Source: Telmatospirillum sp. (GTDB lineage Bacteria; Pseudomonadota; Alphaproteobacteria; CACIAM-22H2). Taken from it: a stretch of 64,000 bases of DNA. The translations under genes and the position numbers were made by a program. Under the pieces are notes generated by a model. The model was not told where the DNA came from and ran no database searches. It saw only the letters and a list, made by a program, of their open reading frames with translations. How positions within the stretch are numbered: the stretch's first letter is position 1; each line of letters opens with the position of its first letter. Below are positions 1-11,821 of the stretch, in pieces. Location of the stretch: NCBI GenBank assembly GCA_020248985.1, contig JADCGL010000033.1:1-64000 (forward strand), written 5' to 3'.

Positions 1-522
1 ATGAGCCAGGCGCTGCGCAAGCTCACGGGCTCGATTTCGCGCTCGAACACGCTCGTGATCTTCATCAACCAGATCCGCATGAAGATCGGCGTGATGTTCG
101 GCAACCCCGAAACGACGACGGGCGGCAACGCGCTCAAATTCTACGCGTCCGTGCGTCTCGACATCCGCCGCATCGGCGCGATCAAGGACCGCGAAACGAT
201 CGTCGGCAACCAGACGCGCGTCAAGGTGGTCAAGAACAAGATGGCGCCGCCGTTCAAGGTCGTCGAATTCGACATCATGTACGGCGAGGGTGTATCCAAG
301 ACGGGCGAGCTCATCGATCTCGGCGTCAAGGCGGGCGTGGTCGAAAAGTCGGGCGCTTGGTTCTCCTACGACGGCACGCGCATCGGCCAGGGCCGCGAAA
401 ACGCGCGCACCTACCTCAAGGAACATCCCGAGGCCGCCGCCGCCATCGAGGCTGCGATCCGCGGCAATGCCGGCAACGTCGCCAGTGCCATGATCGCCGA
501 ACCCGGCGGCGGGGAAAGCTGA
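1..522 (+). CDS. recA: Recombinase RecA, C-terminal half (5' end outside window)
   Basis: RecA forms ATP-dependent filaments on single-stranded DNA for homologous recombination and for SOS repressor cleavage. The 173 visible residues cover the second half of the core ([20 protein letters not shown], then [19 protein letters not shown], the L2/DNA-binding region) and the C-terminal domain ending in an alanine- and glycine-rich tail. The full protein is usually about 350 residues, so roughly half lies upstream of the window; the ATG at position 1 is an internal methionine. The next gene, alaS, follows after 289 bp, the usual recA-alaS order in many alphaproteobacteria. Confidence 0.97.
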   Translation: MSQALRKLTGSISRSNTLVIFINQIRMKIGVMFGNPETTTGGNALKFYASVRLDIRRIGAIKDRETIVGNQTRVKVVKNKMAPPFKVVEFDIMYGEGVSKTGELIDLGVKAGVVEKSGAWFSYDGTRIGQGRENARTYLKEHPEAAAAIEAAIRGNAGNVASAMIAEPGGGES

Positions 523-811
523 TTTCCAACCTCTAAAGCCTGCCCGGACGGGCAAGGGGAGAGTGGCCCCGAACCCGTCCGGTTTCCAAACCCGACCCTT
601 GTCTTCCGATGATGTATTGCCGCCCCGGATCGCCCGTACCGCCCTTAGCGGCGGTCGGCGGGTCTTTCCCGGGCCAAAACGGGTCGGCTGTCGCATAAGC
701 CCGAAGTGCAGCGACCGCCGACCCGTCTTTCGTTTCCCGTCGCTAGACACCCCGCCGCCGCGAAGCTACATCTAGGCCCCTTTTCGAAGAGCCTGGAGCG
801 AGCCTGTCCCG
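523..811. other. recA-alaS intergenic region
   Basis: No gene is supported here. A short hairpin (TGCCC/GGGCA, 541-554) follows recA but has no T-run. A 9-bp inverted repeat (GGTCGGCGG 653-661, CCGCCGACC 715-723) spans about 50 bases. A possible alaS promoter is TAGACA (744-749) and TACATC (767-772) with a 17-base spacer. All of these are weak signals. Confidence 0.4.
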
Positions 812-3475
<2,664 letters not shown>

Positions 3476-3476
3476 A

Positions 3477-3968
3477 TCAAGCGCGCCGGACGATCTTGGC
3501 GCGCTTGGACGAGATCAGGCCCGAATTGATGCCGCCCCACGAGAGTTCGCCGCTCAAGCGGCCGAACTCGATTTTGGGGCAGCGATCCATCACGACTTTG
3601 AGGCCGGCAGCTTCCGCTTTGGCGGCGGCCGCATCGTTGCGCACGCCCAATTGCAGCCACAGCACTTTGGCGCCGATCGCGATCGCCTCGTCGGCGATGG
3701 GGCCGACATGTTCGGACGCGCGGAACACGTCCACCATATCGACGGGTACTTCGATGTCTTTGAGCGATGCGCGCACGGTCTCGCCGAGCAAATCCTGGCC
3801 CGCCGAAGCCGGGTTGACCGGGATCACGCGATAGCCTTTGAGCTGCAGATATTTCATCGCGAAATAGCTCGGCCGCGTCCAGTTGGTGCTGGCCCCCACC
3901 ATCGCGATGGTTTTTGTTTCGCGCAGGATCTGGCGGATGAAGCCGTTGTCGTAGTCGAGCGGTTCCAT
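3477..3968 (-). CDS. CoA-binding domain protein (YccU-like)
   Basis: A 163-residue Rossmann-type CoA_binding protein. It shows IAMVGASTNWTRPSY near the N-terminus, then GYRVIPVNP and VDMVDVFRASEHV, the typical layout of the small YccU/CoA-binding family, whose cellular role is not established. The ATG at 3968 lies 2 bp downstream of the stop of the enoyl-CoA hydratase homologue on the same strand, so the two are probably co-transcribed. The gene converges on alaS with a 1-bp gap between stops. Confidence 0.88.
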   Translation of the reverse strand: MEPLDYDNGFIRQILRETKTIAMVGASTNWTRPSYFAMKYLQLKGYRVIPVNPASAGQDLLGETVRASLKDIEVPVDMVDVFRASEHVGPIADEAIAIGAKVLWLQLGVRNDAAAAKAEAAGLKVVMDRCPKIEFGRLSGELSWGGINSGLISSKRAKIVRRA

Positions 3969-3970
3969 GG

Positions 3971-4780
3971 TCACTTTCCCTGCCAAACGGGTTGGCGTTT
4001 TTCGATGAAGGCGTCGATGCCTTCTTCGGCGTCGCGCGCCAGCATGTTGCGCGTCATGGTTTGGCTTGCATAGGCGTAGGCTTGGTCGAGCGACATTTCG
4101 GCTTGCGCGTAGAACGCCTCTTTGCCGAGCGCGAGCACGTAAGGCGATTTGGACGCGATCTGTGCGGCAAGCGCATCGGTCGCGGCCACGAGTTCGCCTG
4201 CGGGCACGACGCGATTGACGAGGCCGAGCGATTTGGCCGTTGCGGCATCGACGAGATCGCCCGTCAGCAGCATCTCCATCGCGGCCTTGCGGCCAACCGC
4301 GCGCGACAGGGCGACCATGGGTGTGGAGCAGAAGAGGCCAATATTGACGCCCGGTGTGGCAAAGCGCGCGTCCGATGCCGCAACGGCGAGATCGCAACTC
4401 GCCACAAGCTGGCAGCCTGCGGCCGTGGCCACGCCATGCACACGCGCGATCACGGGCTTGGGCAGGCGCACGATCGCCGTCATCAGGCGCGAGCATTGCG
4501 CGAACAGAGCTTCGTAATTCTGCCGCCCCGGATTGGCGCGGATTTCCTTGAGATCGTGGCCAGCACAGAAGACCGGCCCTGCGGCTGCGAGGATCACGGC
4601 CTTGACGTTCGCGTCGTTGCGAATATCCGCCAGAGCCGCCTCGAGCGCGGTCATCAGCCCGAGCGACAGCGCGTTGCGCGCGGCCGGGCGATTGAGCGTC
4701 AGGGTCGCGACATGATCGCGATCTTCGCGCAGCAGGATCGGCGCTGGCGGAACAGGCGAGGGGTTGCGTGTCGGGTCCAT
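3971..4780 (-). CDS. Enoyl-CoA hydratase/isomerase family protein
   Basis: A 269-residue crotonase-fold protein. The oxyanion-hole segments are visible as FCAGHDLKEI and the GVATAAGCQLVASCDLAVAA region. That second motif lacks the glutamate used by classical hydratases at the end of its helix, so it may be a hydratase, isomerase or another crotonase activity. The start at 4780 overlaps the divergent reading region of the thioesterase upstream, whose ATG is at 4827. It probably forms a two-gene unit with the CoA-binding protein, fitting acyl-CoA metabolism. Confidence 0.88.
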   Translation of the reverse strand: MDPTRNPSPVPPAPILLREDRDHVATLTLNRPAARNALSLGLMTALEAALADIRNDANVKAVILAAAGPVFCAGHDLKEIRANPGRQNYEALFAQCSRLMTAIVRLPKPVIARVHGVATAAGCQLVASCDLAVAASDARFATPGVNIGLFCSTPMVALSRAVGRKAAMEMLLTGDLVDAATAKSLGLVNRVVPAGELVAATDALAAQIASKSPYVLALGKEAFYAQAEMSLDQAYAYASQTMTRNMLARDAEEGIDAFIEKRQPVWQGK

Positions 4781-4826
4781 CGTCGGGCACTTTGCTTCGG
4801 TTCGCCGCTGCAAGCAAGGACGCGCC

Positions 4827-5252
4827 ATGAGCCGCATCACCAAAGCCGAGATCGCCGACATCGTCGCCAAAGCGCTGCCCTTCGCCGAAATGCTTGGACC
4901 CGAAATCGAGAAGCTCAAGGCGGGCGAGGCCATCGTGCGCATGCCGTTCAAGCCCGATTTCATCCGGCCGGGCGGCACCATTTCGGGGCCTGCAATGATG
5001 GGGCTTGCCGATTTCACGATGTATGTCGTGGTGATGAGTTTGGTGGGCCGGGTCGAACTCGCGGTCACGACCAATCTCAACATCAATTTCCTGCGCAAAC
5101 CCGCCCAGAAAGACATGCTGGCGCACGGGCGTATCCTCAAACTCGGCAAGCGTTTGGCCGTGCTCGAAGTGTCGTTGACGTCGGATGGTTCGGACGAACC
5201 GGTGGCACATGTCACGGGCACCTATTCGATTCCGCCGAAAACGGATGAATAG
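4827..5252 (+). CDS. PaaI-family hotdog thioesterase
   Basis: A 141-residue single hotdog domain that would hydrolyse acyl-CoA thioesters. The family signature is FIRPGGTISGPAMMGLADF, where the helix follows the conserved G, continuing with TTNLNINFLRKP and ending at GTYSIPP. The start is the ATG at 4827 after AAGGA. The longer open frame runs back into the divergent hydratase homologue and was not used. The divergent placement next to the crotonase gene suggests a shared acyl-CoA theme. Confidence 0.88.
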   Translation: MSRITKAEIADIVAKALPFAEMLGPEIEKLKAGEAIVRMPFKPDFIRPGGTISGPAMMGLADFTMYVVVMSLVGRVELAVTTNLNINFLRKPAQKDMLAHGRILKLGKRLAVLEVSLTSDGSDEPVAHVTGTYSIPPKTDE

Positions 5253-5331
5253 CGCTCTAGAACATCGACTTAGGGCGCGGTATCATAATACGTATATCTC
5301 AATCCCATTGAATTATATGGGGTTTTAGGCG

Positions 5332-5360
5332 TTGACTTGGGGCCCCCGAAAACAGATATT
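5332..5360 (+). promoter_or_regulatory. Predicted sigma-70 promoter of rplM-rpsI
   Basis: TTGACT (5332-5337) and GATATT (5355-5360) are separated by exactly 17 bases. They lie about 75 bases upstream of the rplM start, in a short AT-rich patch. The match is 5/6 and 4/6 to consensus. Prediction from sequence only. Confidence 0.55.
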
Positions 5361-5435
5361 CGCGCGCCTTCGGTCCGGTGGGCTCAAGACCCGTCGGACC
5401 AGACGAATTCGAACCCGAAAGAAACGAGCCAATCC

Positions 5436-5909
5436 ATGTCGACCCCCAATTTGACGGTGGCAGAGGCAAAAGACAGCAAGAAGTGGATCCTGATCGATGC
5501 CGAAGGCGTCGTGCTGGGTCGCCTTGCGTCGTTTGTCGCGATGCGCCTTAAGGGCAAACACAAGACGAGCTTCTCGCCGCATCTGGATGCGGGCGATTTC
5601 GTCGTCGTCGTGAATGCCGAGAAGATCCGCATGACGGGTCGCAAGATGGAAAACGAAGTTTTCTATTGGCACACCGGCCATCCGGGCGGTGTGAAGGAAA
5701 TCACGCCGAAGGCAACGCTCGCCGGCAAGCATCCCGAGCGCCTGCTCGAGCGTGCGGTCGAGCGCATGATGAAGAAGGACAGCCCGCTCGCGCGCCGTCA
5801 GATGACGCATCTCAAGATCTACGCCGGTGCGGCACACCCGCACGAAGCCCAGAACCCGACGAAGGTCGATTTTGCGGCGATGAATCCGAAGAACAAGAGG
5901 AGCGCCTAA
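5436..5909 (+). CDS. rplM: 50S ribosomal protein L13
   Basis: Large-subunit ribosomal protein, 157 residues. Conserved features are [18 protein letters not shown] at the N-terminus, [18 protein letters not shown] and [10 protein letters not shown] in the middle, and [20 protein letters not shown] with the short P-H-A-Q tail near the end. The start was set at the ATG giving [14 protein letters not shown]; the frame is open further upstream but into the promoter. rpsI begins 2 bp after its stop, the standard L13-S9 operon. Confidence 0.97.
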   Translation: MSTPNLTVAEAKDSKKWILIDAEGVVLGRLASFVAMRLKGKHKTSFSPHLDAGDFVVVVNAEKIRMTGRKMENEVFYWHTGHPGGVKEITPKATLAGKHPERLLERAVERMMKKDSPLARRQMTHLKIYAGAAHPHEAQNPTKVDFAAMNPKNKRSA

Positions 5910-5911
5910 GC

Positions 5912-6436
5912 ATGGCTGAACCCCGTACGGAACGCAGCGAAAAGCCGAAGGCGAAGCCCGCCGGCCGCACGCTCGCCGATCTGTCGATGGCGGCTGCTTC
6001 GGCTGCCGTTCAGACGACCGCGACCGTCGCCGCCCCCGAGCGCGACAAGTTCGGCCGCTCCTACGCCACCGGCAAGCGCAAGAATGCCGTCGCGCGCGTC
6101 TGGATCAAGGCCGGCACCGGCAAGATGATCGTCAACGGCAAGGACCTCAACGCGTATTTCGCGCGTCCGGCCCTGCGCATGATGATCAACCAGCCCTTCT
6201 CGGTCGCAGCCCGCGTCGGCACGTTCGACATTTGGTGCACGGTTGCCGGCGGCGGCCTGTCGGGCCAGGCAGGTGCGGTGCGTCATGGCATTTCGAAGGC
6301 CATGACCTACTACGAACCGGAACTGCGTCCGGCGCTGAAGCATGCGGGCTTCCTCACGCGCGACAGCCGCGTGGTCGAGCGCAAGAAGTACGGCCGCCAC
6401 AAAGCGCGCCGCAGCCATCAGTTCTCGAAGCGCTGA
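5912..6436 (+). CDS. rpsI: 30S ribosomal protein S9
   Basis: Small-subunit protein whose C-terminal tail reaches the P-site tRNA. The 174 residues comprise a low-complexity N-terminal extension of about 45 residues, common in alphaproteobacteria, then [37 protein letters not shown] and the basic tail ending HQFSKR. It is co-transcribed with rplM and followed by a strong terminator. Confidence 0.97.
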   Translation: MAEPRTERSEKPKAKPAGRTLADLSMAAASAAVQTTATVAAPERDKFGRSYATGKRKNAVARVWIKAGTGKMIVNGKDLNAYFARPALRMMINQPFSVAARVGTFDIWCTVAGGGLSGQAGAVRHGISKAMTYYEPELRPALKHAGFLTRDSRVVERKKYGRHKARRSHQFSKR

Positions 6437-6476
6437 TCGAGACTTCCCATCGCCGCTCCGGCGGCGGAAGGACGAG

Positions 6477-6504
6477 AAGGGCGCCCCATCGGGCGCCCTT
6501 TTTT
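6477..6504 (+). terminator. Rho-independent terminator of rplM-rpsI
   Basis: An 8-bp perfect stem GGGCGCCC (6479-6486 and 6491-6498) with a CATC loop is followed by six Ts. Two As before the stem can pair with the first Ts. It sits 40 bases after the rpsI stop and before the next gene. Confidence 0.92.
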
Positions 6505-6519
6505 GTTTGAGGGTTCGAC

Positions 6520-7011
6520 ATGTCGAAGATTGCGATTGTTCCGTTCGATGCCGCCGACCGCGATGCGGTGGCGCGCCTTGTCGTCGCAATCCAACGCGAC
6601 GAGTTCGGCGTGCCGATCACCTACGAACAGCAGCCGGATCTGCAGGATCCGATCGCGTTCTTCTGTCGCGACGGCGGCGGCTTCTGGACCGCGAAGACCG
6701 CAGCGGGCGACATTGTCGGCACGATCGGGCTGACCGTGTTCGCGCCCGGCCAGGGGGCTTTGCGCAAGATGTTCGTGCATGCCGATTATCGCGGCCGCGC
6801 ACAGGGCGTCGCCCAGACCTTGCTCGACACGCTGCTGTCACATGCGCGTGCCACAAATCTCGCAAGTGTGTGGCTCGGCACGACCGAATTCTTCAAGGCG
6901 GCACATCGCTTCTACGCCAAGAACGGTTTCACCTTCGTCGAGGCCACGCGAATGCCGCCGGACTTTCCGCGCATGGCGCTCGATACGCGGTTTTTCAGAA
7001 TCGAGCTTTGA
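6520..7011 (+). CDS. GNAT-family N-acetyltransferase
   Basis: A 163-residue acetyl-CoA-dependent transferase of unknown substrate. The acetyl-CoA motif is visible as LRKMFVHADYRGRAQGVAQTLL, followed by RFYAKNGFTFVEATRMP, the usual C-terminal strand-helix. It starts just after the rpsI terminator, so it needs its own promoter or readthrough, and ends 31 bp before argC. Confidence 0.88.
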   Translation: MSKIAIVPFDAADRDAVARLVVAIQRDEFGVPITYEQQPDLQDPIAFFCRDGGGFWTAKTAAGDIVGTIGLTVFAPGQGALRKMFVHADYRGRAQGVAQTLLDTLLSHARATNLASVWLGTTEFFKAAHRFYAKNGFTFVEATRMPPDFPRMALDTRFFRIEL

Positions 7012-7042
7012 GCTAGACTAGTCGGGCAAGGGAGTGCGTTTC

Positions 7043-7975
7043 ATGGACAGTGCGACATTGACGCGGACCATCTTCATCGACGGCGAAGCCGGCACCACCG
7101 GCCTTGGCATCGCCCAGCGTTTGGCGACCCTCGGCGGCGTCGCCGTGAAAAGCATTGCGCCCGAGAAGCGCAAGGATGCCGATGCGCGCCGCGCCATGAT
7201 GGCGTCGGTAGATCTCGTCGTGCTGTGCCTGCCCGACGATGCGGCCAAAGAATCCGTGGCCCTTGCCGACTCGCTGGGTGCGAAGTCGCCGAAGATCGTC
7301 GATGCGAGCACGGCCTATCGCGTCGATCCCAATTGGATCTACGGCTTTGCCGAAATGGCGTCGGGCCACGAGGCCGCCATCCGCAACGCCACGCGCGTGT
7401 CCAACCCCGGCTGCTATCCGACCGGCGGCATCGCACTTCTGCGCCCGCTCGTCGATGCGGGCCTGCTGCCCGCCGACTTCCCTGTCAACGTCAATGCCGT
7501 CAGCGGCTATTCGGGCGGCGGCAAATCGATGATCGCGGCCTACGAGGCCAAGACCGCCCCCGACTTTGAGCTCTACGGGCTTGGGCTCGGCCACAAACAT
7601 GTGCCCGAATTGCAGAAATATTCGAAGTTGGCCACGCGGCCGATCTTCGTGCCGTCGGTCGGCAATTTCCGCCAGGGCATGCTGGTGAGCGTGCCGCTGC
7701 ATCTCGATGCGTTGCCGGGCAAGCCCAAGGCGGTCGATCTGCAAGCGGCGCTTGAGCAGCGTTATGCCGGCAGCAAGCTCGTGTCGGTGCAGCCGGCGGA
7801 AGCCAGCGGCAAGATCGAGCCGCAAGCGCTCAACGACAGCGACCGGCTGGAGCTGCGCGTATTCGCCAACGAAACGCATCGCCAAGCCGTCCTCGTGGCG
7901 CGGCTCGACAATCTCGGCAAGGGGGCCTCGGGGGCGGCCGTGCAGAACATCAAGCTGATGCTCGGCCTCGAATGA
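7043..7975 (+). CDS. argC: N-acetyl-gamma-glutamyl-phosphate reductase
   Basis: NADPH-dependent reduction of N-acetylglutamyl phosphate to the semialdehyde, third step of arginine synthesis. The 310 residues match the shorter type of ArgC. The N-terminal nucleotide-binding motif is FIDGEAGTTGLGIAQRL and the catalytic cysteine is in SNPGCYPTGG (about Cys124). The ATG at 7043 is preferred over the in-frame GTG at 7034 because AAGGGAG lies 8 bases before it. The stop overlaps the next gene by 4 bp. Confidence 0.95.
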   Translation: MDSATLTRTIFIDGEAGTTGLGIAQRLATLGGVAVKSIAPEKRKDADARRAMMASVDLVVLCLPDDAAKESVALADSLGAKSPKIVDASTAYRVDPNWIYGFAEMASGHEAAIRNATRVSNPGCYPTGGIALLRPLVDAGLLPADFPVNVNAVSGYSGGGKSMIAAYEAKTAPDFELYGLGLGHKHVPELQKYSKLATRPIFVPSVGNFRQGMLVSVPLHLDALPGKPKAVDLQAALEQRYAGSKLVSVQPAEASGKIEPQALNDSDRLELRVFANETHRQAVLVARLDNLGKGASGAAVQNIKLMLGLE

Positions 7976-8484
7976 TCAAGCGCTATCGCGACTGGACGCC
8001 GAAGATCGACCCTGCGGCGTTCGTGGCAGAAAACGCCGTCGCGATCGGCAATGTCGAGATCGGGGCGGGCAGCGGCATTTGGTACAATGTCGTATTGCGC
8101 GGCGACGTGCACGAGATCCGCATCGGCTCGGACACCAACATCCAGGACGGCACGATCGTCCATTGCACGCGCGGCAAGTTCGGCACCTATATCGGTTCGC
8201 GCGTGACGGTCGGGCACATGGCCGTGTTGCATGGCTGCACGATCGAAGACGATTCGTTCGTCGGCATGAAGGCCTGCGTGATGGACGGGGCCGTCGTCGA
8301 AAGCGGGGCGATGGTCGCCGCCGGTGCCCTCGTCACGCCCGGCAAACGCGTGAAGAAGGGCGAACTGTGGTCGGGCAGCCCCGCCAAATTGATGCGGCCT
8401 TTGAGCCCCGAAGAAGTCGCCTTTTTCGGCACCTCGGCCCGCCACTATGCTGCGATGGCGGCCGAGTACAGAGATGCTCAGTAG
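7972..8484 (+). CDS. Gamma-carbonic-anhydrase-like hexapeptide-repeat protein
   Basis: A 170-residue left-handed beta-helix protein of the gamma-CA/PaaY/YrdA group. The hexapeptide pattern is clear (AIGNVEIGAGSGIWYNVVLR, IGSDTNIQDGTIVHC), and histidines suitable for a trimer-interface metal site occur in IVHC, VGHMAVLHGC. The family is mostly uncharacterised, and some members hydrolyse thioesters. It is translationally coupled to argC (ATGA overlap) and its end overlaps the convergent 8478-8969 gene by 7 bp. Confidence 0.9.
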   Translation: MIKRYRDWTPKIDPAAFVAENAVAIGNVEIGAGSGIWYNVVLRGDVHEIRIGSDTNIQDGTIVHCTRGKFGTYIGSRVTVGHMAVLHGCTIEDDSFVGMKACVMDGAVVESGAMVAAGALVTPGKRVKKGELWSGSPAKLMRPLSPEEVAFFGTSARHYAAMAAEYRDAQ

Positions 8485-8969
8485 CGTTCTTCGGCGAGGC
8501 GTTTGAGGATTTCGTCGATCGCGGCGAGCGCTTTGTCGGTAAGCGGGGTGACACTCGTGTTGGCGCTGTCGACCTCGCGCGCCATGCGCTCCCAGTCGGG
8601 CAGCGACTGCGCGAGCTGGCCCAGCGACTGGCCCAGCAGCATCGTTTCGTCTTCGAGACCCAGCGAGCAGGTGACCCAGGCCGACGAGGCGTCGCCCTCG
8701 CGCGTGCGGATGGCGAGGCACCGCGGGCCCTGTTCGGACACGTAGCGGGCAGACTGCACGGCCGCCGTCAGCACTTGGTCGGTGGCGCGCCACCAATCTG
8801 CGGTGTAGGCGGGGCCGAATTGTTTTTCGACGAGCGACGTGGCGACGTCGCTTTTGAGCCGGGCGAGGGCGTCGGCGAGATCGCCTTGCACGAGCGGGGC
8901 GACTTGCGCCCCGGCCGCTGCGGCATGCGCAACGCATGCGGCAACGGCCAGGGCGGCAAGGCGGATCAT
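8478..8969 (-). CDS. Secreted hypothetical protein downstream of asd
   Basis: A 163-residue protein of unknown function. It begins with a signal peptide ([20 protein letters not shown]), so it is probably periplasmic, followed by a mainly helical region with two cysteines ([19 protein letters not shown]) that could form a disulfide. The start ATG overlaps the asd stop by 4 bp, indicating translational coupling. I do not recognise the family. Confidence 0.7.
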   Translation of the reverse strand: MIRLAALAVAACVAHAAAAGAQVAPLVQGDLADALARLKSDVATSLVEKQFGPAYTADWWRATDQVLTAAVQSARYVSEQGPRCLAIRTREGDASSAWVTCSLGLEDETMLLGQSLGQLAQSLPDWERMAREVDSANTSVTPLTDKALAAIDEILKRLAEERY

Positions 8970-9994
8970 GCGGCTTTGCGCAGGCTCGGCAGAACGCATT
9001 CGGCGATCTGCACCGCGTTGAGGGCCGCCCCTTTGAGGAGCTGGTCGCCGACGCAGAAGAAGTCGAGCCCGTTGGCGCCGAACACGAGACTTTCGCGGAT
9101 GCGGCCGACTTCCACGTCGTCGCTACCCGTGGCGGTAAGCGGCATCGGGTAGAGCTTGTTGGCCGGATCGTCGACGAGTTTGACGCCCGGCGCATGCTTC
9201 AGCACTTCGCGCGCCGCCGCCGGCGTGACCGGCTTCAGCGTTTCGATGGTCACGGCCTCGGAATGCGCGCGCAAAGTCGGGATCCGCACGGCCGTGCAGC
9301 TCACCAGCAGCTCGGGCAGGCCCATGATCTTGCGGCTTTCCCACACGACCTTCATTTCTTCCTTGGTGTAGCCGTTGGGCTGGAAGACGTCGATATGCGG
9401 GATCACGTTGAAGGGCAGCGGGTGCGCGAACACTTTGTTCTCGGCCTTGCTGCCGGCAGCCCAGCTGCGCAAACCGTCTTCGAGTTCGCCCATGCCTTCG
9501 GCGCCGGCACCCGACGCGGCCTGGTAGGTGGACACGATCACGCGCTTGAGGCCGAAGGCCTGGTGCAGCGGATAGAGCGCCATCACGAGCACGGCGGTCG
9601 TGCAGTTCGGATTGGCGATCAGGAGATGGCCCTTGGCGGCAGCCGCATTGATCTCCGGCACCACGAGCGGGATCGCATCGTCGTAGCGAAACGCCGACGA
9701 GTTGTCGATCACGATCGAGCCCTGCGCCGCGATCTTCGGCGCGAATTCCTTGGCGAATTCGCCCGAGACGGCCATCAGCACGAAATCCACGCCCTTCACG
9801 GCGTCGAGTGAGAATTCTTCGATCGTTTTTTCGCCGTAGGGCGTCGTGACTTTTTTGGAGGCCGAGCGCGCCGAGGCAAGAAGTTTCAACGTCGCAACCG
9901 GGAAACGCCGGTTGTGAAGAACCTTCACCATCTCGATACCGACGGCGCCGGTGGCGCCGACGATGGCGACCGAATGGCCGCGTGCGTCGCTCAT
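8966..9994 (-). CDS. asd: Aspartate-semialdehyde dehydrogenase
   Basis: Reduces aspartyl phosphate to aspartate semialdehyde, the branch point to lysine/diaminopimelate, methionine and threonine. The 342 residues start [16 protein letters not shown] (NADP site), have the catalytic cysteine in [13 protein letters not shown] (about Cys131) and the later NVIPHIDVF and [12 protein letters not shown] segments. AGAGGAG precedes the ATG at 9994. The homoserine dehydrogenase of the same pathway is elsewhere in the window (24242). Confidence 0.96.
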   Translation of the reverse strand: MSDARGHSVAIVGATGAVGIEMVKVLHNRRFPVATLKLLASARSASKKVTTPYGEKTIEEFSLDAVKGVDFVLMAVSGEFAKEFAPKIAAQGSIVIDNSSAFRYDDAIPLVVPEINAAAAKGHLLIANPNCTTAVLVMALYPLHQAFGLKRVIVSTYQAASGAGAEGMGELEDGLRSWAAGSKAENKVFAHPLPFNVIPHIDVFQPNGYTKEEMKVVWESRKIMGLPELLVSCTAVRIPTLRAHSEAVTIETLKPVTPAAAREVLKHAPGVKLVDDPANKLYPMPLTATGSDDVEVGRIRESLVFGANGLDFFCVGDQLLKGAALNAVQIAECVLPSLRKAA

Positions 9995-10082
9995 AGTCCT
10001 GTGCTCCTCTTTGAACAAAACGGGCGGCTTTTATAGGGCATTTTGCGCCAAAATGCCAGACCGAGCGCAGTACTTCGGGCTG

Positions 10083-10544
10083 TCATTTAAGTTCGAGCTT
10101 CATGCCCTCGTGGCTCGCCGCGAACCCGAGCGATGAATAGAAGCGCTGCGCGTCGAGGCGGCTTTTGTCGGTCGTCAATTGCACGGTGCCGCACCCGCGA
10201 CGCCGGCATTCGGCGATCGCCCATTCGATCATCTTGCGCCCGAGGCCGCCGCCGCGATGGTCCGCCGAAATGCGCACGCTCTCGATCTGGCCGCGCCACA
10301 TGCCGATCTTCGAGAGGCCGGGGATGAACGAAATCTGGAGACATCCCACAATCGCCCCTGCGCGCTCGGCAACGGCAAGGAACTGATTGCCGTCGGCGTC
10401 TATTGCGGCAAAGGCGGCGGCATATTTGGGATTGGGCGGCTCGCGAATGTCTTCGCGCGTGCGGCCGAGCACGTCGTCGCCAAGCAGTTTTACGATTGCG
10501 GGCACATCGGCGCTCGTGGCGCGGCGGAAGATCGTCTCGGTCAT
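10083..10544 (-). CDS. GNAT-family N-acetyltransferase
   Basis: A 153-residue acetyltransferase of unknown substrate. It shows RRATSADVPAIVKLLGDD at the N-terminus, the acetyl-CoA motif VRISADHRGGGLGRKMIEWA, and RFYSSLGFAASHEGMKLELK at the C-terminus. It lies downstream of the DUF1501/DUF1800 pair on the same strand with a 32-bp gap and could be part of that transcript. Confidence 0.87.
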   Translation of the reverse strand: MTETIFRRATSADVPAIVKLLGDDVLGRTREDIREPPNPKYAAAFAAIDADGNQFLAVAERAGAIVGCLQISFIPGLSKIGMWRGQIESVRISADHRGGGLGRKMIEWAIAECRRRGCGTVQLTTDKSRLDAQRFYSSLGFAASHEGMKLELK

Positions 10545-10576
10545 CCCGGCGTTAGAGCATGGTTGGCGCGACAGGG

Positions 10577-11812
10577 CTAGACGTTTGCGACGCGAACCAG
10601 CGTCGCCGGCCGATGCCCTTGGCGTAACAAAAAGTTGTCGCGCTGGCCCCACCAATCGGCAATGACGCCGGCATAGACCTGGCGGAAATCGATCGTGGGT
10701 TTGAGGTCGCCCTCGTCGAGATCGGCGAGGTTGGGCACGGGGCCCTTGAAGCCGCCATCGACCGCGCCGCCAAGCACGAACAAGGGTGCAGCCGTGCCGT
10801 GGTCGGTGCCGCGCGACAGGTTTTCGCCGACCCGGCGGCCGAATTCCGAATAGGTCATCACCAGCGTGTCGTTCCAGCGCCCGAGTTCCTGCATCGAGCT
10901 GCGGAAGGCAGCAAGCGCGTTGGCGAGATTGGCGAGCAGGCGGGCATGGCGCGGGCGCTGGTCGGCATGCGTGTCGAAGCCGCTCAGCGTGACTTTCCAC
11001 ACCGGGATGTCGACGCCGTCCGCGATGAGGTCGGCGGCAATGGCAAGGCTGCGCGCCAACGGATCGCCGCCAAAGCGGCGGTTGAAACGTTCGCGGCCCG
11101 TGAGTTTGCGCCGCACCGCTTCGGCCGCGGCAACCGCCTCGTTCTGTGTGCGCACGAGATGGCGCAAGGCGGGTGTCACGTCGTTGCGGGCCGCGAGGCT
11201 CTGCATGCTCTCGGCCTGTGCCAAAAACTGGCGCGGTTCGCGCATCGTCACGAGCCGCGTGTCGGGCCCGGCGAGCGGGCCGATATTGCCGACACCCAAC
11301 ACGATCGCGTCGGCGTCGGCATTGCGCTTCGAGAATTCCGGATGGCCGCGCAGCGCCTGCGTGACCCAACCTTCGTCGCCGTAGCGGTCGCTGGCCGTGG
11401 CCTGATCCCAAATCTCGATCGAGCGGAAATGCGAGCGGTTGGGCCTCGGATAGCCGACCGAATGAAAGACCGAAAACTCGCCGCGCTCGAGCGGATCGAC
11501 CAACGGCTTCAGGGCCGGATGGAAGGCGACATCGTTTTGAACGTCGAGCGCCTCTTGTGCTTCGATGGCAAGGCCCGCGCGCAGGCGACGGTAATTGGCG
11601 TCGGCTATCGGGATGATCGTGTTGAGCCCGTCATTGCCGCCTTGCAGTTCGACCAGCACGAGGATGCGATTGCGCACCGGCCCCGCAAGTCCCGTCGAAC
11701 GCGGGACGCGCGGGCGTGCCGCGATCGGTGGCGCGACGGCGGCGTTTTGCGGACCCGTACAGGCGGCAAGCAAACTGCCCGAGGCGGCGACGAGGAAGCG
11801 GCGGCGATCCAT
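10577..11812 (-). CDS. DUF1501 family protein (TAT lipoprotein)
   Basis: A 411-residue protein with a twin-arginine/lipoprotein signal (DRRRFLVAASGSLLAAC, lipobox Cys at 18), so it is probably exported folded and lipid-anchored. The DUF1501 sulfatase-like fold is recognised from LVELQGGNDGLNTIIP, FSVFHSVGYPRPNRSHF, VTLSGFDTHADQ and TYSEFGRRVGEN, which are alkaline-phosphatase-superfamily-like segments. The biochemical role is unknown. It is 9 bp downstream of the DUF1800 gene, its usual genomic partner. Confidence 0.9.
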   Translation of the reverse strand: MDRRRFLVAASGSLLAACTGPQNAAVAPPIAARPRVPRSTGLAGPVRNRILVLVELQGGNDGLNTIIPIADANYRRLRAGLAIEAQEALDVQNDVAFHPALKPLVDPLERGEFSVFHSVGYPRPNRSHFRSIEIWDQATASDRYGDEGWVTQALRGHPEFSKRNADADAIVLGVGNIGPLAGPDTRLVTMREPRQFLAQAESMQSLAARNDVTPALRHLVRTQNEAVAAAEAVRRKLTGRERFNRRFGGDPLARSLAIAADLIADGVDIPVWKVTLSGFDTHADQRPRHARLLANLANALAAFRSSMQELGRWNDTLVMTYSEFGRRVGENLSRGTDHGTAAPLFVLGGAVDGGFKGPVPNLADLDEGDLKPTIDFRQVYAGVIADWWGQRDNFLLRQGHRPATLVRVANV

Positions 11813-11821
11813 GGGCGGCCC

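Noticed and set aside
541-554. Hairpin after recA as a Rho-independent terminator
   Set aside because: The stem is only 5 bp and no T-run follows.
653-723. Riboswitch or attenuator before alaS
   Set aside because: One 9-bp inverted repeat with a loop of about 50 bases. No known leader architecture and no leader peptide recognised.
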